Below are positions 47,726-58,388 of a stretch of DNA of 64,000 nucleotides, in pieces. The notes beneath the pieces are model-generated. The model searched no databases and was not told where the DNA came from. It saw nothing but the letters and a program-made list of their open reading frames with translations. The position numbers and the translations under genes are program-made. The stretch's first letter is position 1. Each line of letters starts with the position of its first letter. Where the stretch lies: contig NZ_OBQC01000007.1 in assembly GCF_900220965.1 (NCBI RefSeq), forward strand, positions 62,001 to 126,000, in the 5' to 3' direction. This DNA comes from Ureibacillus acetophenoni (lineage in GTDB: Bacteria > Bacillota > Bacilli > Bacillales_A > Planococcaceae).

Positions 47726-47825
47726 ATGTGCTATACTATTTGATTTGGTTCGAAAAAGTGTAACATAATTATCCTTAGTTTCTATATTAAGTATAGCCTT
47801 AAAAATGATTTCCATTTATAATGAT

Positions 47826-47891
47826 GATGGGTAATAAGAGCGGTGGCGTGTCGGTGGCTCTCTTGGCCGCTGAGAAGGACCCATCGCTCTT
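47826..47891 (+). ncRNA. Candidate structured RNA with alternative folds between gap and pgk
   Basis: A locally G/C-rich block in an AT-rich gap. One fold pairs GATGGGT (47826-47832) with ACCCATC (47879-47885) and, inside it, AGCGG (47839-47843) with CCGCT (47867-47871). A second, exclusive fold pairs AAGAGCG (47836-47842) with CGCTCTT (47885-47891), followed by a weak T run. Such a switch is typical of attenuators. A possible promoter (TTGATT, 18 bases, CATAAT) precedes it. No known riboswitch class recognised. Confidence 0.4.
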
Positions 47892-47977
47892 TCTTAATTT
47901 TAAAAATGTATATAAAAAAGATGAAAATGGTTGTGAAATGATGATCAACCTTATGTAATTCAAGGAGGATTTTCTTC

Positions 47978-49162
47978 ATGTTTTCAAAGAAGACGATGAA
48001 TGATATTGATGTAAAAGGAAAACGTGTCTTTGTTCGCGTTGATTTTAATGTACCGATGGAAGATGGAAAAATTACAGACGAAACGAGAATTCGTGCTGCG
48101 CTTTCAACAATTGAACAATTGACTAATAATGGTGCAAAGGTTATTTTAGCTTCTCATTTAGGAAGACCAAAAGGTGAAGTAAACGAGGAAATGCGCCTTA
48201 CAGCAGTTGGAGTACGTTTAGCCGAACTTTTAGGAACAGCTGTTACAAAATTAGATCAATCAATTGGTAGTCAAGTTGAAGAAATGATTGCGAACATGCA
48301 AGACGGAGAGATTGTTCTTCTTGAAAATGTGCGTTTCCATAAAGGTGAAGAAAAAAATGATGAGGAACTTGCAAAACAATTTGCGAGTTTAGCTGATATA
48401 TATGTAAATGATGCATTTGGTGCTGCTCACCGTGCTCATGCTTCTACTGAAGGAATTGCAAAACATATTCCTGCGGTTTCTGGTTTATTAATGGAAAAAG
48501 AATTGGACGTTCTTGGTAAAGCATTATCGAATCCAGAAAGACCTTTTACTGCCATCATTGGTGGATCAAAAGTAAAAGACAAAATTGGTGTAATTGAAAA
48601 TCTACTTGATAAAGTAGACCATTTATTAATCGGTGGAGGACTTTCTTACACATTTAGTAAAGCTCAAGGGTATTCAGTTGGTAAGTCATTATTAGAAGAA
48701 GATAAAATCGAGCTTGCAAAAGGTTTTATTGAAAAAGCAAAAGAAAAAGGTGTCGAGCTTCATTTACCAGTGGATGCTGTTGTGGCAAATGAATTCTCTA
48801 AAGATGCTGAAACAAAAGTTGTGGATATTAATGAAATTCCAGAAGACTGGATGGGACTTGATATCGGGCCTAAAACTGCAAGTAAGTACGCTGAAATTAT
48901 TAAAAACTCTAAGTTAATTATTTGGAATGGCCCAATGGGTGTATTCGAAATGGAACCATTCGCAAATGGAACGAAATCTGTTGCAGATGCAATGGCAGAA
49001 ACTGCTGGTTACACGATTATTGGTGGTGGTGATTCAGCTGCAGCTGTTGAAAAATTTAATGTTGCTGAAAAAATGGACCACATCTCTACAGGTGGCGGAG
49101 CTAGCCTAGAACTTTTAGAAGGTAAAGCACTACCTGGCATCGTTGCTTTAAATGACAAATAA
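47978..49162 (+). CDS. pgk: Phosphoglycerate kinase
   Basis: 394 residues, normal for bacterial [25 protein letters not shown] near 20 (substrate binding), SHLGRPKG near 59, the N-domain signature [13 protein letters not shown] near 148, and the nucleotide-binding [18 protein letters not shown] and [12 protein letters not shown] near 310 and 350. AAGGAGG precedes the ATG. Produces ATP and 3-phosphoglycerate in glycolysis. tpiA follows 12 bases later. Confidence 0.97.
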   Translation: MFSKKTMNDIDVKGKRVFVRVDFNVPMEDGKITDETRIRAALSTIEQLTNNGAKVILASHLGRPKGEVNEEMRLTAVGVRLAELLGTAVTKLDQSIGSQVEEMIANMQDGEIVLLENVRFHKGEEKNDEELAKQFASLADIYVNDAFGAAHRAHASTEGIAKHIPAVSGLLMEKELDVLGKALSNPERPFTAIIGGSKVKDKIGVIENLLDKVDHLLIGGGLSYTFSKAQGYSVGKSLLEEDKIELAKGFIEKAKEKGVELHLPVDAVVANEFSKDAETKVVDINEIPEDWMGLDIGPKTASKYAEIIKNSKLIIWNGPMGVFEMEPFANGTKSVADAMAETAGYTIIGGGDSAAAVEKFNVAEKMDHISTGGGASLELLEGKALPGIVALNDK

Positions 49163-49174
49163 GGAGGTAGGCCT

Positions 49175-49933
49175 ATGCGTAAACCAATCATTGCAGGAAA
49201 CTGGAAGATGTATAAAACATTTGATGAAGCAACTCAGTTTTTAGAAGCTGTACGAGATCAAATTCCTACTGAAGATAAGGTAGATGCTGTTATTTGTGCA
49301 CCAGCTTTATATTTGCCAACATTGGTAGGTATCGCTGCTGATTTTGATTTAGCGATTGGTGCTCAAAATATGCACTATGAAAATGAAGGTGCATTTACAG
49401 GTGAAATCAGTCCAGCTCAACTTTCTTCCATAAATGTTGATTATGTTATTCTTGGTCATTCAGAACGCCGTGAATACTTTAATGAGACGGATGAAACGGT
49501 GAATAAAAAGGTGGCTGCTGCCCTAACAGCTGGCATTGTTCCTATTATTTGTTGTGGTGAAACATTAGAAGAACGAGAATCAGGTAAGACGGAACAAAAA
49601 GTGAGCGGCCAAATAAAAGCAGCATTGAACGGCTTTACTGCTGAACAAGTGGAACATATGGTCATTGCTTACGAACCGATTTGGGCAATTGGCACAGGTA
49701 AAACTGCAACAGCAGATGATGCCAATCAGGTGTGCGGTGCCATTAGAAATGTTGTTGAACAATTATTTAACAAAGACTGTGCCGAAAAAGTTCGTATTCA
49801 ATATGGAGGCAGTGTGAAGCCGGAAAATATTGAAGAGTTATTATCAAAAGAACATATTGATGGCGCTCTAGTAGGTGGGGCTAGTCTACAAGTGGATTCA
49901 TTCCTTGCTTTAGTGAATAAGGCAATTAGTTAA
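49175..49933 (+). CDS. tpiA: Triosephosphate isomerase
   Basis: 252-residue TIM barrel. AGNWKMYKT with catalytic Lys at the N-terminus, catalytic His in ILGHSERRE near 95, catalytic Glu in [15 protein letters not shown] near 167, and the phosphate loop YGGSVKPEN near 210. AAGGAGG precedes the ATG. Interconverts DHAP and GAP for the gap reaction encoded in the same series. Confidence 0.97.
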   Translation: MRKPIIAGNWKMYKTFDEATQFLEAVRDQIPTEDKVDAVICAPALYLPTLVGIAADFDLAIGAQNMHYENEGAFTGEISPAQLSSINVDYVILGHSERREYFNETDETVNKKVAAALTAGIVPIICCGETLEERESGKTEQKVSGQIKAALNGFTAEQVEHMVIAYEPIWAIGTGKTATADDANQVCGAIRNVVEQLFNKDCAEKVRIQYGGSVKPENIEELLSKEHIDGALVGGASLQVDSFLALVNKAIS

Positions 49934-50013
49934 GTTTTTCTAAATAGCAGGAGCTCAAAATTAATTTTTAACTTAAAGACGTAGTTTATTTCACAAATTG
50001 GAGGCGAGAGCAT

Positions 50014-51552
50014 TTGCCTAAACAACCCGTAGCATTAATTATACTCGATGGCTTTGCTTTCCGTGACGAAGTGTATGGAAATGCAGTAGCACAAGCAAAG
50101 AAACCGAACTTTGATCGATATTGGAACCAATTTCCTCACTCAACGTTAACAGCAAGTGGTGAGGCAGTGGGGTTACCTGATGGTCAAATGGGTAATTCTG
50201 AAGTGGGACACTTAAATATTGGTGCAGGAAGAATCGTGTACCAAAGTCTTACTCGAATTCATAAATCCATTCGTGAAGGTGACTTCTTTGAAAATGAAAA
50301 GTTATTACAAGCGATTGAGCATGTAAAGTCTAATAATTCAAAGCTCCATCTGATGGGCTTACTATCAGATGGCGGTGTACATAGTCATTACGAACATCTT
50401 TTTGCAATGTTAAAACTTGCAAAACAAAAAGGCATCGATGAAGTCTATGTACATGGTTTTTTAGATGGACGTGATGTTGGTCCAACAACAGCACTTGGTT
50501 ATATAGAAGAAACTGAAAAACAGATGAATGAAATCGGTGTAGGTAAATTTGCAACAATCCACGGTCGTTATTATGCAATGGATCGGGATAAGCGTTGGGA
50601 AAGGGTTCAATTATCCTATAATGCCCTCGTAGATGGAATTGGTCAAACGGCCCCTAGTGCAAAAATCGGGGTTGAAAACTCTTATGGAAGAGAAGTTCAT
50701 GATGAATTTGTTATTCCATTTGTGATCACACAAGAGGGCAAACCTGTAGCAACAATTGATACGAATGATGCGGTTGTATTCTTCAATTTCCGTCCAGATC
50801 GTGCAATTCAGTTGTCGACGGCTTTCACAAACGATCAATTTATTGGTTTTAAATTATCTGAGAAACATCCTAAAAATCTTTCATTTGTTTCATTTACACA
50901 TTATAGTGCAGAGGTTAATGCACAAGTCGTGTTTGAAAATATTGATTTAGTAAATACTGTCGGTGAAGTTATTGCTAGAAGTGGAAAAACTCAACTTCGT
51001 ATTGCAGAAACTGAAAAATATCCGCACGTTACTTTCTTTATGAGTGGAGGAAGTGAGCAAACCTTCCCAGGCGAGGAGCGAATATTAATTCCTTCACCTA
51101 AAGTTCCTACATATGATTTGAAGCCTGAAATGAGTGCATACGAAGTAACAGAAGCACTGTTACAAGCAATTGAAGAAGATAAATTCGATGCGATCATATT
51201 GAACTTTGCAAATCCGGATATGGTTGGTCATAGTGGAATGCTTGAGCCAACGATTAAAGCGATTGAAACAGTCGATGAATGTTTAGGAAAAATTGTGGAT
51301 GCCATTATAGAAAAAGGTGGCGCTGCAATTATTACAGCAGATCACGGAAATTCTGATGAAGTAGTTACAATTAAGGGTGAACCGATGACTGCCCATACGA
51401 CAAATCCAGTTCCTGTCATTGTGACTAAATCGGATGTTGTCGTTCGTGATGGTGGAATTTTAGCTGACCTTGCACCTACAATGTTAAAATTGTTAGGACT
51501 AAAGCAACCAGAAGAAATGACAGGTAAACCGCTTATCGAAGAGGTTAAGTAG
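50014..51552 (+). CDS. gpmI: 2,3-bisphosphoglycerate-independent phosphoglycerate mutase
   Basis: 512-residue Mn-dependent mutase of the alkaline-phosphatase superfamily. Metal site [12 protein letters not shown] at the N-terminus (a normally GxG-containing loop is FAF here), phosphoacceptor Ser in [15 protein letters not shown] near 61, and later metal ligands in [12 protein letters not shown] and ADHGNSDE. Start TTG at 50014 with GGAGGCGAG upstream. In Bacillus it is strongly pH- and Mn-dependent and is shut down in maturing spores. Confidence 0.95.
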   Translation: MPKQPVALIILDGFAFRDEVYGNAVAQAKKPNFDRYWNQFPHSTLTASGEAVGLPDGQMGNSEVGHLNIGAGRIVYQSLTRIHKSIREGDFFENEKLLQAIEHVKSNNSKLHLMGLLSDGGVHSHYEHLFAMLKLAKQKGIDEVYVHGFLDGRDVGPTTALGYIEETEKQMNEIGVGKFATIHGRYYAMDRDKRWERVQLSYNALVDGIGQTAPSAKIGVENSYGREVHDEFVIPFVITQEGKPVATIDTNDAVVFFNFRPDRAIQLSTAFTNDQFIGFKLSEKHPKNLSFVSFTHYSAEVNAQVVFENIDLVNTVGEVIARSGKTQLRIAETEKYPHVTFFMSGGSEQTFPGEERILIPSPKVPTYDLKPEMSAYEVTEALLQAIEEDKFDAIILNFANPDMVGHSGMLEPTIKAIETVDECLGKIVDAIIEKGGAAIITADHGNSDEVVTIKGEPMTAHTTNPVPVIVTKSDVVVRDGGILADLAPTMLKLLGLKQPEEMTGKPLIEEVK

Positions 51553-51624
51553 TAATTTAGGTTTTTGGGCTTCATGCCATTAAAAATAAATGCAATTTTG
51601 CTAAAGACTAAATTGATTCATTAA

Positions 51625-52935
<1,311 letters not shown>

Positions 52936-52944
52936 ATATTTATG

Positions 52945-52973
52945 GACCTCTTTCTTAGGAAAGGGGTTTTTTT
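52945..52973 (+). terminator. Glycolytic operon terminator
   Basis: ACCTCTTTC / GAAAGGGGT with one wobble pair and a short TTAG loop, then seven T. Confidence 0.9.
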
Positions 52974-53030
52974 GCGGATGAGAACTATACAAATTAATAA
53001 GTAACCTAGATTTTTGATGTCTGCGAAAAA

Positions 53031-53411
53031 GATATTAGAAGAAATTGATGAGATATTAGACAAAATGCCTGAGTTATTAGCCAAAATTGAGGCATTATTA
53101 GACAATAACTATAAAGTCAAAGTCTTCGTTAAAGATATTAGAAGAAATCGATGAGATATTAGACAAAATGCATGAGTTATTAGCCAAAATCAAGGCATTA
53201 TTAGACAATAACTATAAAGTCAAAGTCTTCGTTAAAGATATTAGAAGAAATTGATGAGATATTAGACAAAATGCACTAGTTATTAGCCAAAATCAAGGCA
53301 TTATTAGACAATAACTATAAAGTCAGAGCCTTCGTTGAAAATATTAGAAGAAATCGATGAGATATTAGACAAAATGCACTAGTTATTAGCCAAAATCGAG
53401 GCATTATTAGA
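53031..53411. repeat. Tandem array E: 103-bp units of 21-bp sub-repeats, cut by the IS
   Basis: Units begin at about 53031, 53134, 53237 and 53340, each 103 bp apart. Sub-repeats of 21 bp carry ATTAGACAAAATG, ATTAGCCAAAATC and ATTAGACAATAAC. The fourth unit is incomplete; the IS256-type element sits 9 bases beyond the last array-like bases. One frame from an ATG at 53017 reads 45 codons of Leu/Ile/Glu/Lys heptads but has no ribosome site, so I do not call it a gene. Confidence 0.92.
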
Positions 53412-53520
53412 AAATAACAGATTAAGTCCATATAATTGTGTAAAAACAAAAGAGTCATTTTGATTCCTCTTGGTTAGAATGTTTTCAGCTACGACAAACA
53501 TTAGAAAAGAGGATATTAAA

Positions 53521-54690
53521 ATGACCCAAATTCAGTTTAACCTAAATATGGATCTTTTAAAAGATTCTGTTATAAATTCAAACATTGATACTGTTGTTAA
53601 ATCAGCTATCGTTCTTGTTTTAAATGAGTTCATGGAAAAAGAACGTGATGAATATTTACAAGCAGCTGCTTATGAGCGCTCTTCTGAGCGTCGTGATTAT
53701 CGTAACGGTTATTATGAACGTGACTTTACATTAAGCATAGGCAAAATAACACTGAAAGTACCTAGAACACGTAACGGTGAATTTTCACCTTCAGTATTCG
53801 AAAAATATGCTCGTTGCGATCAGGCATTGATTGTATCTATGACAGAGATGGTTATAAATGGAGTCTCTACAAGAAAAGTCACTCATATTGTTGAACAACT
53901 ATGTGGTAAAAGTGTTTCAAAATCATTTGTTTCAACGCTTACTCAAAAGTTAGATCCAGTTATCAATGAATGGGCCAGCAGGCCTTTGAATACGACTTAT
54001 TATCCATATATGTTTGTTGATGCTATGTATACTAAAGTTCGTGAGCACCATAAAGTCGTTTCTAAGGCTATTTATATAGCGACTGCGATTAATGAGCAAA
54101 CGGATAAAAGAGAAATACTCGGATTAAGTGTTGATCATGTCGAAAGTTATGAGAGCTGGACTCGTTTTTTTCAATCTTTAAAATCTCGTGGGCTCCAATC
54201 TCCAAAACTTATAATTTCTGATGCACATCAGGGGTTACAGAAAGCTATACAACGTGAATTTATCGGTACAGCTTGGCAAAGATGTAATGTTCATTTTAAG
54301 CGTAATATCATGGATAAACTACCAAAAAAGGATTCTTCTGAAATACGTACTATGATTAAGCGTGTTTTTGAAGCCATTACAATTGAAGATATTCGTAAAT
54401 TTAAGGATGAACTACTGGAACAATTCAGTGATAACCCAAGATATGAAAAAGCTCTTACGACCTTTGATGAAGGTTTCGAAGATACCATTCAATATATGAA
54501 TTTTCCTGAAAAAATTCGAAAACATATCCGAAGTACTAACTCTCTTGAACGCTTAAATCAGGAAGTAAGAAGACGTGAAACTGTCTTACGTATATTCCCG
54601 AATACACAATCAGCTTTCCGTTTAGTAGGAGCAGTGTTAATGGAATATCAAGAAAAAAATTATGACCGAAGGAAATCTCTAGCTAAATAA
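53521..54690 (+). CDS. IS256-family transposase
   Basis: 389-residue DDE transposase (Transposase_mut). ERRDYRNGYYERDFTL near 57 is the family N-terminal signature. The catalytic residues are Asp in PYMFVDAMYTKV, Asp in LIISDAHQGL and Glu in STNSLERLNQEVRRR near 349. AAGAGGA precedes the ATG at 53521; the longer frame from 53470 adds 17 residues with no support. Length and motifs are complete, with no frameshift. Confidence 0.95.
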   Translation: MTQIQFNLNMDLLKDSVINSNIDTVVKSAIVLVLNEFMEKERDEYLQAAAYERSSERRDYRNGYYERDFTLSIGKITLKVPRTRNGEFSPSVFEKYARCDQALIVSMTEMVINGVSTRKVTHIVEQLCGKSVSKSFVSTLTQKLDPVINEWASRPLNTTYYPYMFVDAMYTKVREHHKVVSKAIYIATAINEQTDKREILGLSVDHVESYESWTRFFQSLKSRGLQSPKLIISDAHQGLQKAIQREFIGTAWQRCNVHFKRNIMDKLPKKDSSEIRTMIKRVFEAITIEDIRKFKDELLEQFSDNPRYEKALTTFDEGFEDTIQYMNFPEKIRKHIRSTNSLERLNQEVRRRETVLRIFPNTQSAFRLVGAVLMEYQEKNYDRRKSLAK

Positions 54691-54708
54691 GACTTTGAAT
54701 TTTTCGTT

Positions 54709-54817
54709 CTTAACTTCTATTCCTGGGAGTATTCCATATCCAATAAAGGCTATCAAAGTGAAAAGAGCCTTTGACAGCCTTTATTGGATATGGAGACTTT
54801 TGCCCACGGAAGTTAAG
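54709..54817. repeat. Long interrupted hairpin inside the IS, downstream of the transposase
   Basis: Outer arms CTTAACTTC / GAAGTTAAG and inner arms CCATATCCAATAAAGGCT / AGCCTTTATTGGATATGG, continued by TCAAA / TTTGA after one mismatch, around a 12-base loop. No T run follows, so it is not a standard terminator. Such a structure is not a usual part of IS256 elements as I know them. Confidence 0.75.
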
Positions 54818-54987
54818 GCCGAAAAAATGTTAGGGATAGTTATACTCGAGCCCAAATGGGTACGTAAAATTTAAGTTGAAAACATTCGATATAGAATTTA
54901 CACAAGATTAAGGACTTGACTAAATAACATGAACGTAGACGCCTCCTTTAATTAAAATGAGGGCTTATTAGAAATTATATTGAATAT

Positions 54988-55031
54988 GGATTATCCAAAA
55001 GTTTAAATAACTTTAGGATAATCCTTTTTTT
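54988..55031 (+). terminator. Terminator-like hairpin right of the IS
   Basis: Perfect 9-bp stem GGATTATCC / GGATAATCC with inner AAAGTT / AACTTT pairing, then seven T. No gene lies between the IS and this hairpin. The rest of the gap to 55295 holds the palindrome at 55141 and is otherwise without recognisable content. Confidence 0.75.
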
Positions 55032-55140
55032 ATTTTTAAAACGTAATTACTGATTATGAGAATTATTAATTCAAAATTGTTTAGGTATAAATGTATCAAA
55101 ACTCAATTCTACTCCATAAAAATTCTAAAAAAATCATTAA

Positions 55141-55157
55141 ATTTCATAATATGAAAT
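55141..55157. promoter_or_regulatory. Candidate IclR-type operator 1 (before the M20 gene)
   Basis: ATTTCATAATATGAAAT, perfect 6-bp arms, 139 bases before the M20 start. With the following C, 16 of 18 bases equal the palindrome at 58307-58324 before the flavin reductase gene. Confidence 0.55.
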
Positions 55158-55295
55158 CAAAGGTCAACCTTTCTTGAAATCTATGTTATCATGTTAAATA
55201 GTCATAATTTTCTAATAATAGTAGCCCCCCACAATAATATTAACTTCAGGAAAAATTATTATTAGGAAAACAAATTAGAAAAGGGAGTGGGAATT

Positions 55296-56486
55296 TTGAT
55301 TACAAAAGATATCCTTAGTGAGAAATTAATAATTCAACAAGCAGTTGATAACAGAGATAGTGAAATAAGAGACCTTGCATTAAAAATCCATGCAAATCCG
55401 GAACTTGGATTTAAGGAGTATAAAGCAGCTGAATGGATTACAAATACATTGGAAAAAGCCGGTTTTAAGGTGGAAAAAGGTGTTGCAAATATTGAAACTG
55501 CCTTTGTAGCAACATGGGAAGGATCATCTGAAGGACCGACCATTGCCTTTATAGCAGAGTATGATGCATTACCAGAGTTAGGGCATGGATGTGGTCATAA
55601 CATTATTGCATCTTCTTCAGTAGGTGCAGCTCTTGCAATAAAAGACGCATTTCCTAATTTCCCAGGAACAATAAAAGTAATCGGAACACCAGCTGAAGAA
55701 GGCGGTGGTGGAAAAATCATTATGTGTGAACATGGGGTATTCGATGATCTTGATGCTGCAATGATGTGTCATCCACTACGTGATTCTTTAGCCTACTTAG
55801 GTGGACTAGCGGCAGTAAATACGACATTTAAATTTTATGGAAAAGAATCTCATGCAGCTTTTGCCCCTGAAGATGGAATCAGTGCTTTAGATGCTGTCAT
55901 TAATAGCTTTAATGCAATAAATAGTTTAAGACAATTTTTCACAGATGATGTGAGAATTCACGGAATTATTACAAAAGGTGGAGATGCTTCTAATGTTGTC
56001 CCAGCCTATTGTGAAGCAAAATTTGGAATTAGAGCTTCTACTAGAAAACGATTAGAACTAGTAAAAGAAAAAGTATACAATGCGGTACGTCATTCTACTG
56101 CTGCTGTAGGTGCTAAATGTGAAATAGAAGAAGGTTTAGTATATGCAGAACGTAACGATAATCTAACGATGGCAGATTTATTTAAAGATAATTTGGAGTC
56201 AATGGGAGTTCAAGTAAAAGAGCGACCTAAACAAGGTGGAATTGCATCCTCAGATATTGGGAATGTGAGTCAGATCGTTCCTACAGTTCAGTCTTATATC
56301 AAAATTGGAGACGCCCCAAATCATACACCTGAATTTACAAGGGATTCAGGATCAGAGCGAGGAATGGTTGGTTTAAATCAAGCAGCAAAGGCGTTAGCGA
56401 TGACTGCTTATGATTTAGCAGTGGATCCTGAAATCTTAAAAAATGTAAAAGAAGAATTTGAGAACTCGAAGAAAGTTAATAACTAA
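55296..56486 (+). CDS. M20 family amidohydrolase
   Basis: 396-residue zinc aminoacylase/carboxypeptidase of the M20 family (ACY1L2/AbgB-like). Metal-site motifs EYDALPELGHGCGHNI near 87, the catalytic Glu pair in TPAEEGGGG near 130, and the dimerisation lid domain at about 175-285 starting TTFKFYGKESHAAF. Start TTG at 55296 with AAGGGAG 8 bases upstream; a GTG at 55287 overlaps that site. The family cleaves N-acyl or aminobenzoyl amino acids. Next to an anthranilate pathway, an aminobenzoyl or N-acylanthranilate amide is a plausible, unproven substrate. Confidence 0.85.
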   Translation: MITKDILSEKLIIQQAVDNRDSEIRDLALKIHANPELGFKEYKAAEWITNTLEKAGFKVEKGVANIETAFVATWEGSSEGPTIAFIAEYDALPELGHGCGHNIIASSSVGAALAIKDAFPNFPGTIKVIGTPAEEGGGGKIIMCEHGVFDDLDAAMMCHPLRDSLAYLGGLAAVNTTFKFYGKESHAAFAPEDGISALDAVINSFNAINSLRQFFTDDVRIHGIITKGGDASNVVPAYCEAKFGIRASTRKRLELVKEKVYNAVRHSTAAVGAKCEIEEGLVYAERNDNLTMADLFKDNLESMGVQVKERPKQGGIASSDIGNVSQIVPTVQSYIKIGDAPNHTPEFTRDSGSERGMVGLNQAAKALAMTAYDLAVDPEILKNVKEEFENSKKVNN

Positions 56487-56529
56487 ATTGTTACTAGTAG
56501 TAATTTAATAGATTTAGGGGGATGGGTGT

Positions 56530-58053
56530 ATGAAAATTTCTAAAAAGCTATTTTGGATTACAATAGGTGTTTTAACTTTAATATTAGTTGGGTGTGGCAG
56601 TAATAATAGTGGGGTAACAGCGGATGAAAAGGTTTTAACAATTGGACGAGGAGAAGATATTATAACTTTTGATCCGCATAATCATACACAAACAAATACA
56701 AAAGCTCTTACTGTAAATATTTACAATTCTCTTGTAAGAGATAATGATGGCGAAATTGAACCGATTATTGCAGAGTCGTGGGAAATTATTGAGCCAGATT
56801 TATGGGAATTTAAACTTCATGAAAATATAACATTCCATAACGGTGATAAATTAACAGCAGAAGATGTGAAATTTTCATTAGAACGAATTGCTCTTGATGA
56901 AACTTTATTAGGTCATGACTTCTCAAAGATTCAAGAAGTAATCGTTGTCGATGAATATAAAGTTCAAATTAAAACAGATGGCCCTGCACCATCATTATTA
57001 CAACTATTAACTATGCCTGGTGGAGATATTCTTCCTAAAAAATATATAGAGGAAAATGGAATTGATCATTTCATTCAAAATCCAATCGGTAGTGGTCCAT
57101 ATAAATTCGTGGAATGGAAGAAAGATGATCGTGTAGTGCTTGAGAAAAATCCAGATTACTTTTTATATGAACCAAAATGGGATAAGTTAGTTTTCCGAGT
57201 GATTCCTGAATCTTCAACACGTTTAGGGGAATTGTTAACGGGCGGAGTTGATATGATTACGAATGTTCCACCATCAGATTGGGAAAGGATTAAAAATAAC
57301 GATGAAACAGAACTTGTTCAAGGTCCAGTTCCTCGAGTTTTCCAACTAGTTACTCGAATGACTGAAGGGACGGTAACTGCGGATCCAAGAGTACGTGAAG
57401 CAATTGAACTTGCAATTGATAGTGAAGCAATTACTAAAAATATTCTTATGGGAGCAGCCACTCCTACAAGAACGCAAACAACACCTACATTCTTTGGTGC
57501 AAATAAAGATCTACATGGTAAAAATCTATATGATCCGGAACGTGCAAAACAACTATTAAAAGAAGCTGGATATGAAAATGGCGTAGAAATAAATATAGGT
57601 GTTCCAAATGGGCGTTATATAATGGATAAAGAAATTGGAGAAGCGATCCAAGCAATGCTTACGGAAGTTGGTTTCAAAGTTAACATGGAATTACTTGAAA
57701 GTAGTAGATGGAATGATAAATATAGAGCGAAATCCTTTGATGAACTTTATGTACTTGCATACTCTAATGCAATCGATGCAGGGTATTCATTATCATTAAA
57801 TCTATCTGAACGTGCTAAAGGTGAAACAGATTTTAATAATGCTGAATTTGATGAATTATTGGAAGCGGCATCTGTAAATATGGATCCTGTAGAACGTGAA
57901 AAACAATACCAAAGAGCACAAGAAATTTTAGCTGAAGAACGACCACGTATTTTCTTGTTCCAATACGATCAAACATTAGCTATTTCTGACACACTTCTGT
58001 TTACACCACGATTAGATGAGTCACTATACGCTGATGAGATTATACTAAAGTAA
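56530..58053 (+). CDS. Peptide/opine-type ABC substrate-binding lipoprotein (SBP_bac_5)
   Basis: 507-residue extracytoplasmic binding protein. Lipobox ILVGC (Cys22). Family motifs DPHNHTQTNTKALTVNIYNSLVRDNDGEIEPIIAESWEI (about 46-85, unusually clear), FHNGDKLTAEDVKFSLERI near 101 and NPIGSGPYKF near 185. AGGGGGATGGG stands before the ATG. It has no permease or ATPase partner here, so it must share a transporter encoded elsewhere. Cotranscription with the M20 gene (43-base gap) suggests that it captures the amide the hydrolase cleaves. Confidence 0.87.
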   Translation: MKISKKLFWITIGVLTLILVGCGSNNSGVTADEKVLTIGRGEDIITFDPHNHTQTNTKALTVNIYNSLVRDNDGEIEPIIAESWEIIEPDLWEFKLHENITFHNGDKLTAEDVKFSLERIALDETLLGHDFSKIQEVIVVDEYKVQIKTDGPAPSLLQLLTMPGGDILPKKYIEENGIDHFIQNPIGSGPYKFVEWKKDDRVVLEKNPDYFLYEPKWDKLVFRVIPESSTRLGELLTGGVDMITNVPPSDWERIKNNDETELVQGPVPRVFQLVTRMTEGTVTADPRVREAIELAIDSEAITKNILMGAATPTRTQTTPTFFGANKDLHGKNLYDPERAKQLLKEAGYENGVEINIGVPNGRYIMDKEIGEAIQAMLTEVGFKVNMELLESSRWNDKYRAKSFDELYVLAYSNAIDAGYSLSLNLSERAKGETDFNNAEFDELLEAASVNMDPVEREKQYQRAQEILAEERPRIFLFQYDQTLAISDTLLFTPRLDESLYADEIILK

Positions 58054-58096
58054 AAAAATAGATAAAGAATACTAGTTTCTAGTTACTCACAAAGTT

Positions 58097-58130
58097 AAAC
58101 CCCTACCAAAAATTTGGTAGGGGTTTATTT
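58097..58130 (+). terminator. Terminator of the M20-SBP operon
   Basis: Perfect 14-bp stem AAACCCCTACCAAA / TTTGGTAGGGGTTT with a 2-base centre, then ATTTTC. Confidence 0.9.
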
Positions 58131-58304
58131 TCATTTGAATAGTATTAGTGTATTATAGTTTGTATATTCTGAAAATTGGACAAAGTTTTATAGAAACCCT
58201 CATTTTAGTCTACTTTAATCTATTAATTAAAATAGATTAGTTAATAAAATCTAGCATAAAAATGCATTTAATAGAATATATAAGCTTTAGAAAAAAATTT
58301 TATG

Positions 58305-58325
58305 AGATTTCATATAGTGAAATCT
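58305..58325. promoter_or_regulatory. Candidate IclR-type operator 2 (before the flavin reductase gene)
   Basis: A 21-bp palindrome: core GATTTCATATAGTGAAATC flanked by A and T, with 8-bp perfect arms. It lies 63 bases before the flavin reductase start and is nearly identical to the palindrome before the M20 gene. The rest of the 58131-58388 gap shows no other element. Confidence 0.6.
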
Positions 58326-58388
58326 TAAGCTCTCCATTAATTTTAAAAATTGTTAATATTTAGACAAATGATGTTGAGGAGGGGTTGT

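Larger units (their letters stand above)
53420..54921 (+). mobile_element. IS256-family insertion sequence, complete
   Basis: 1502-bp element. The left end GATTAAGTCC...TTGTGTAAA and the right end TTTACACAA...GGACTTGACT are imperfect inverted repeats of the IS256 type. They are flanked by a perfect 8-bp target duplication AAATAACA at 53412-53419 and 54922-54929. The transposase is intact, so the insertion is probably recent. It landed at the right edge of array E, between eno and the catabolic island. Confidence 0.93.

Noticed and set aside
47782-47979. Minus-strand ORF in the gap-pgk gap
   Set aside because: No ribosome site, composition unlike a protein gene, and it covers the structured RNA candidate.
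53017-53154. 45-codon ORF at the start of array E
   Set aside because: Starts with ATG and has coiled-coil-like heptads, but no Shine-Dalgarno and no continuation in the next unit.
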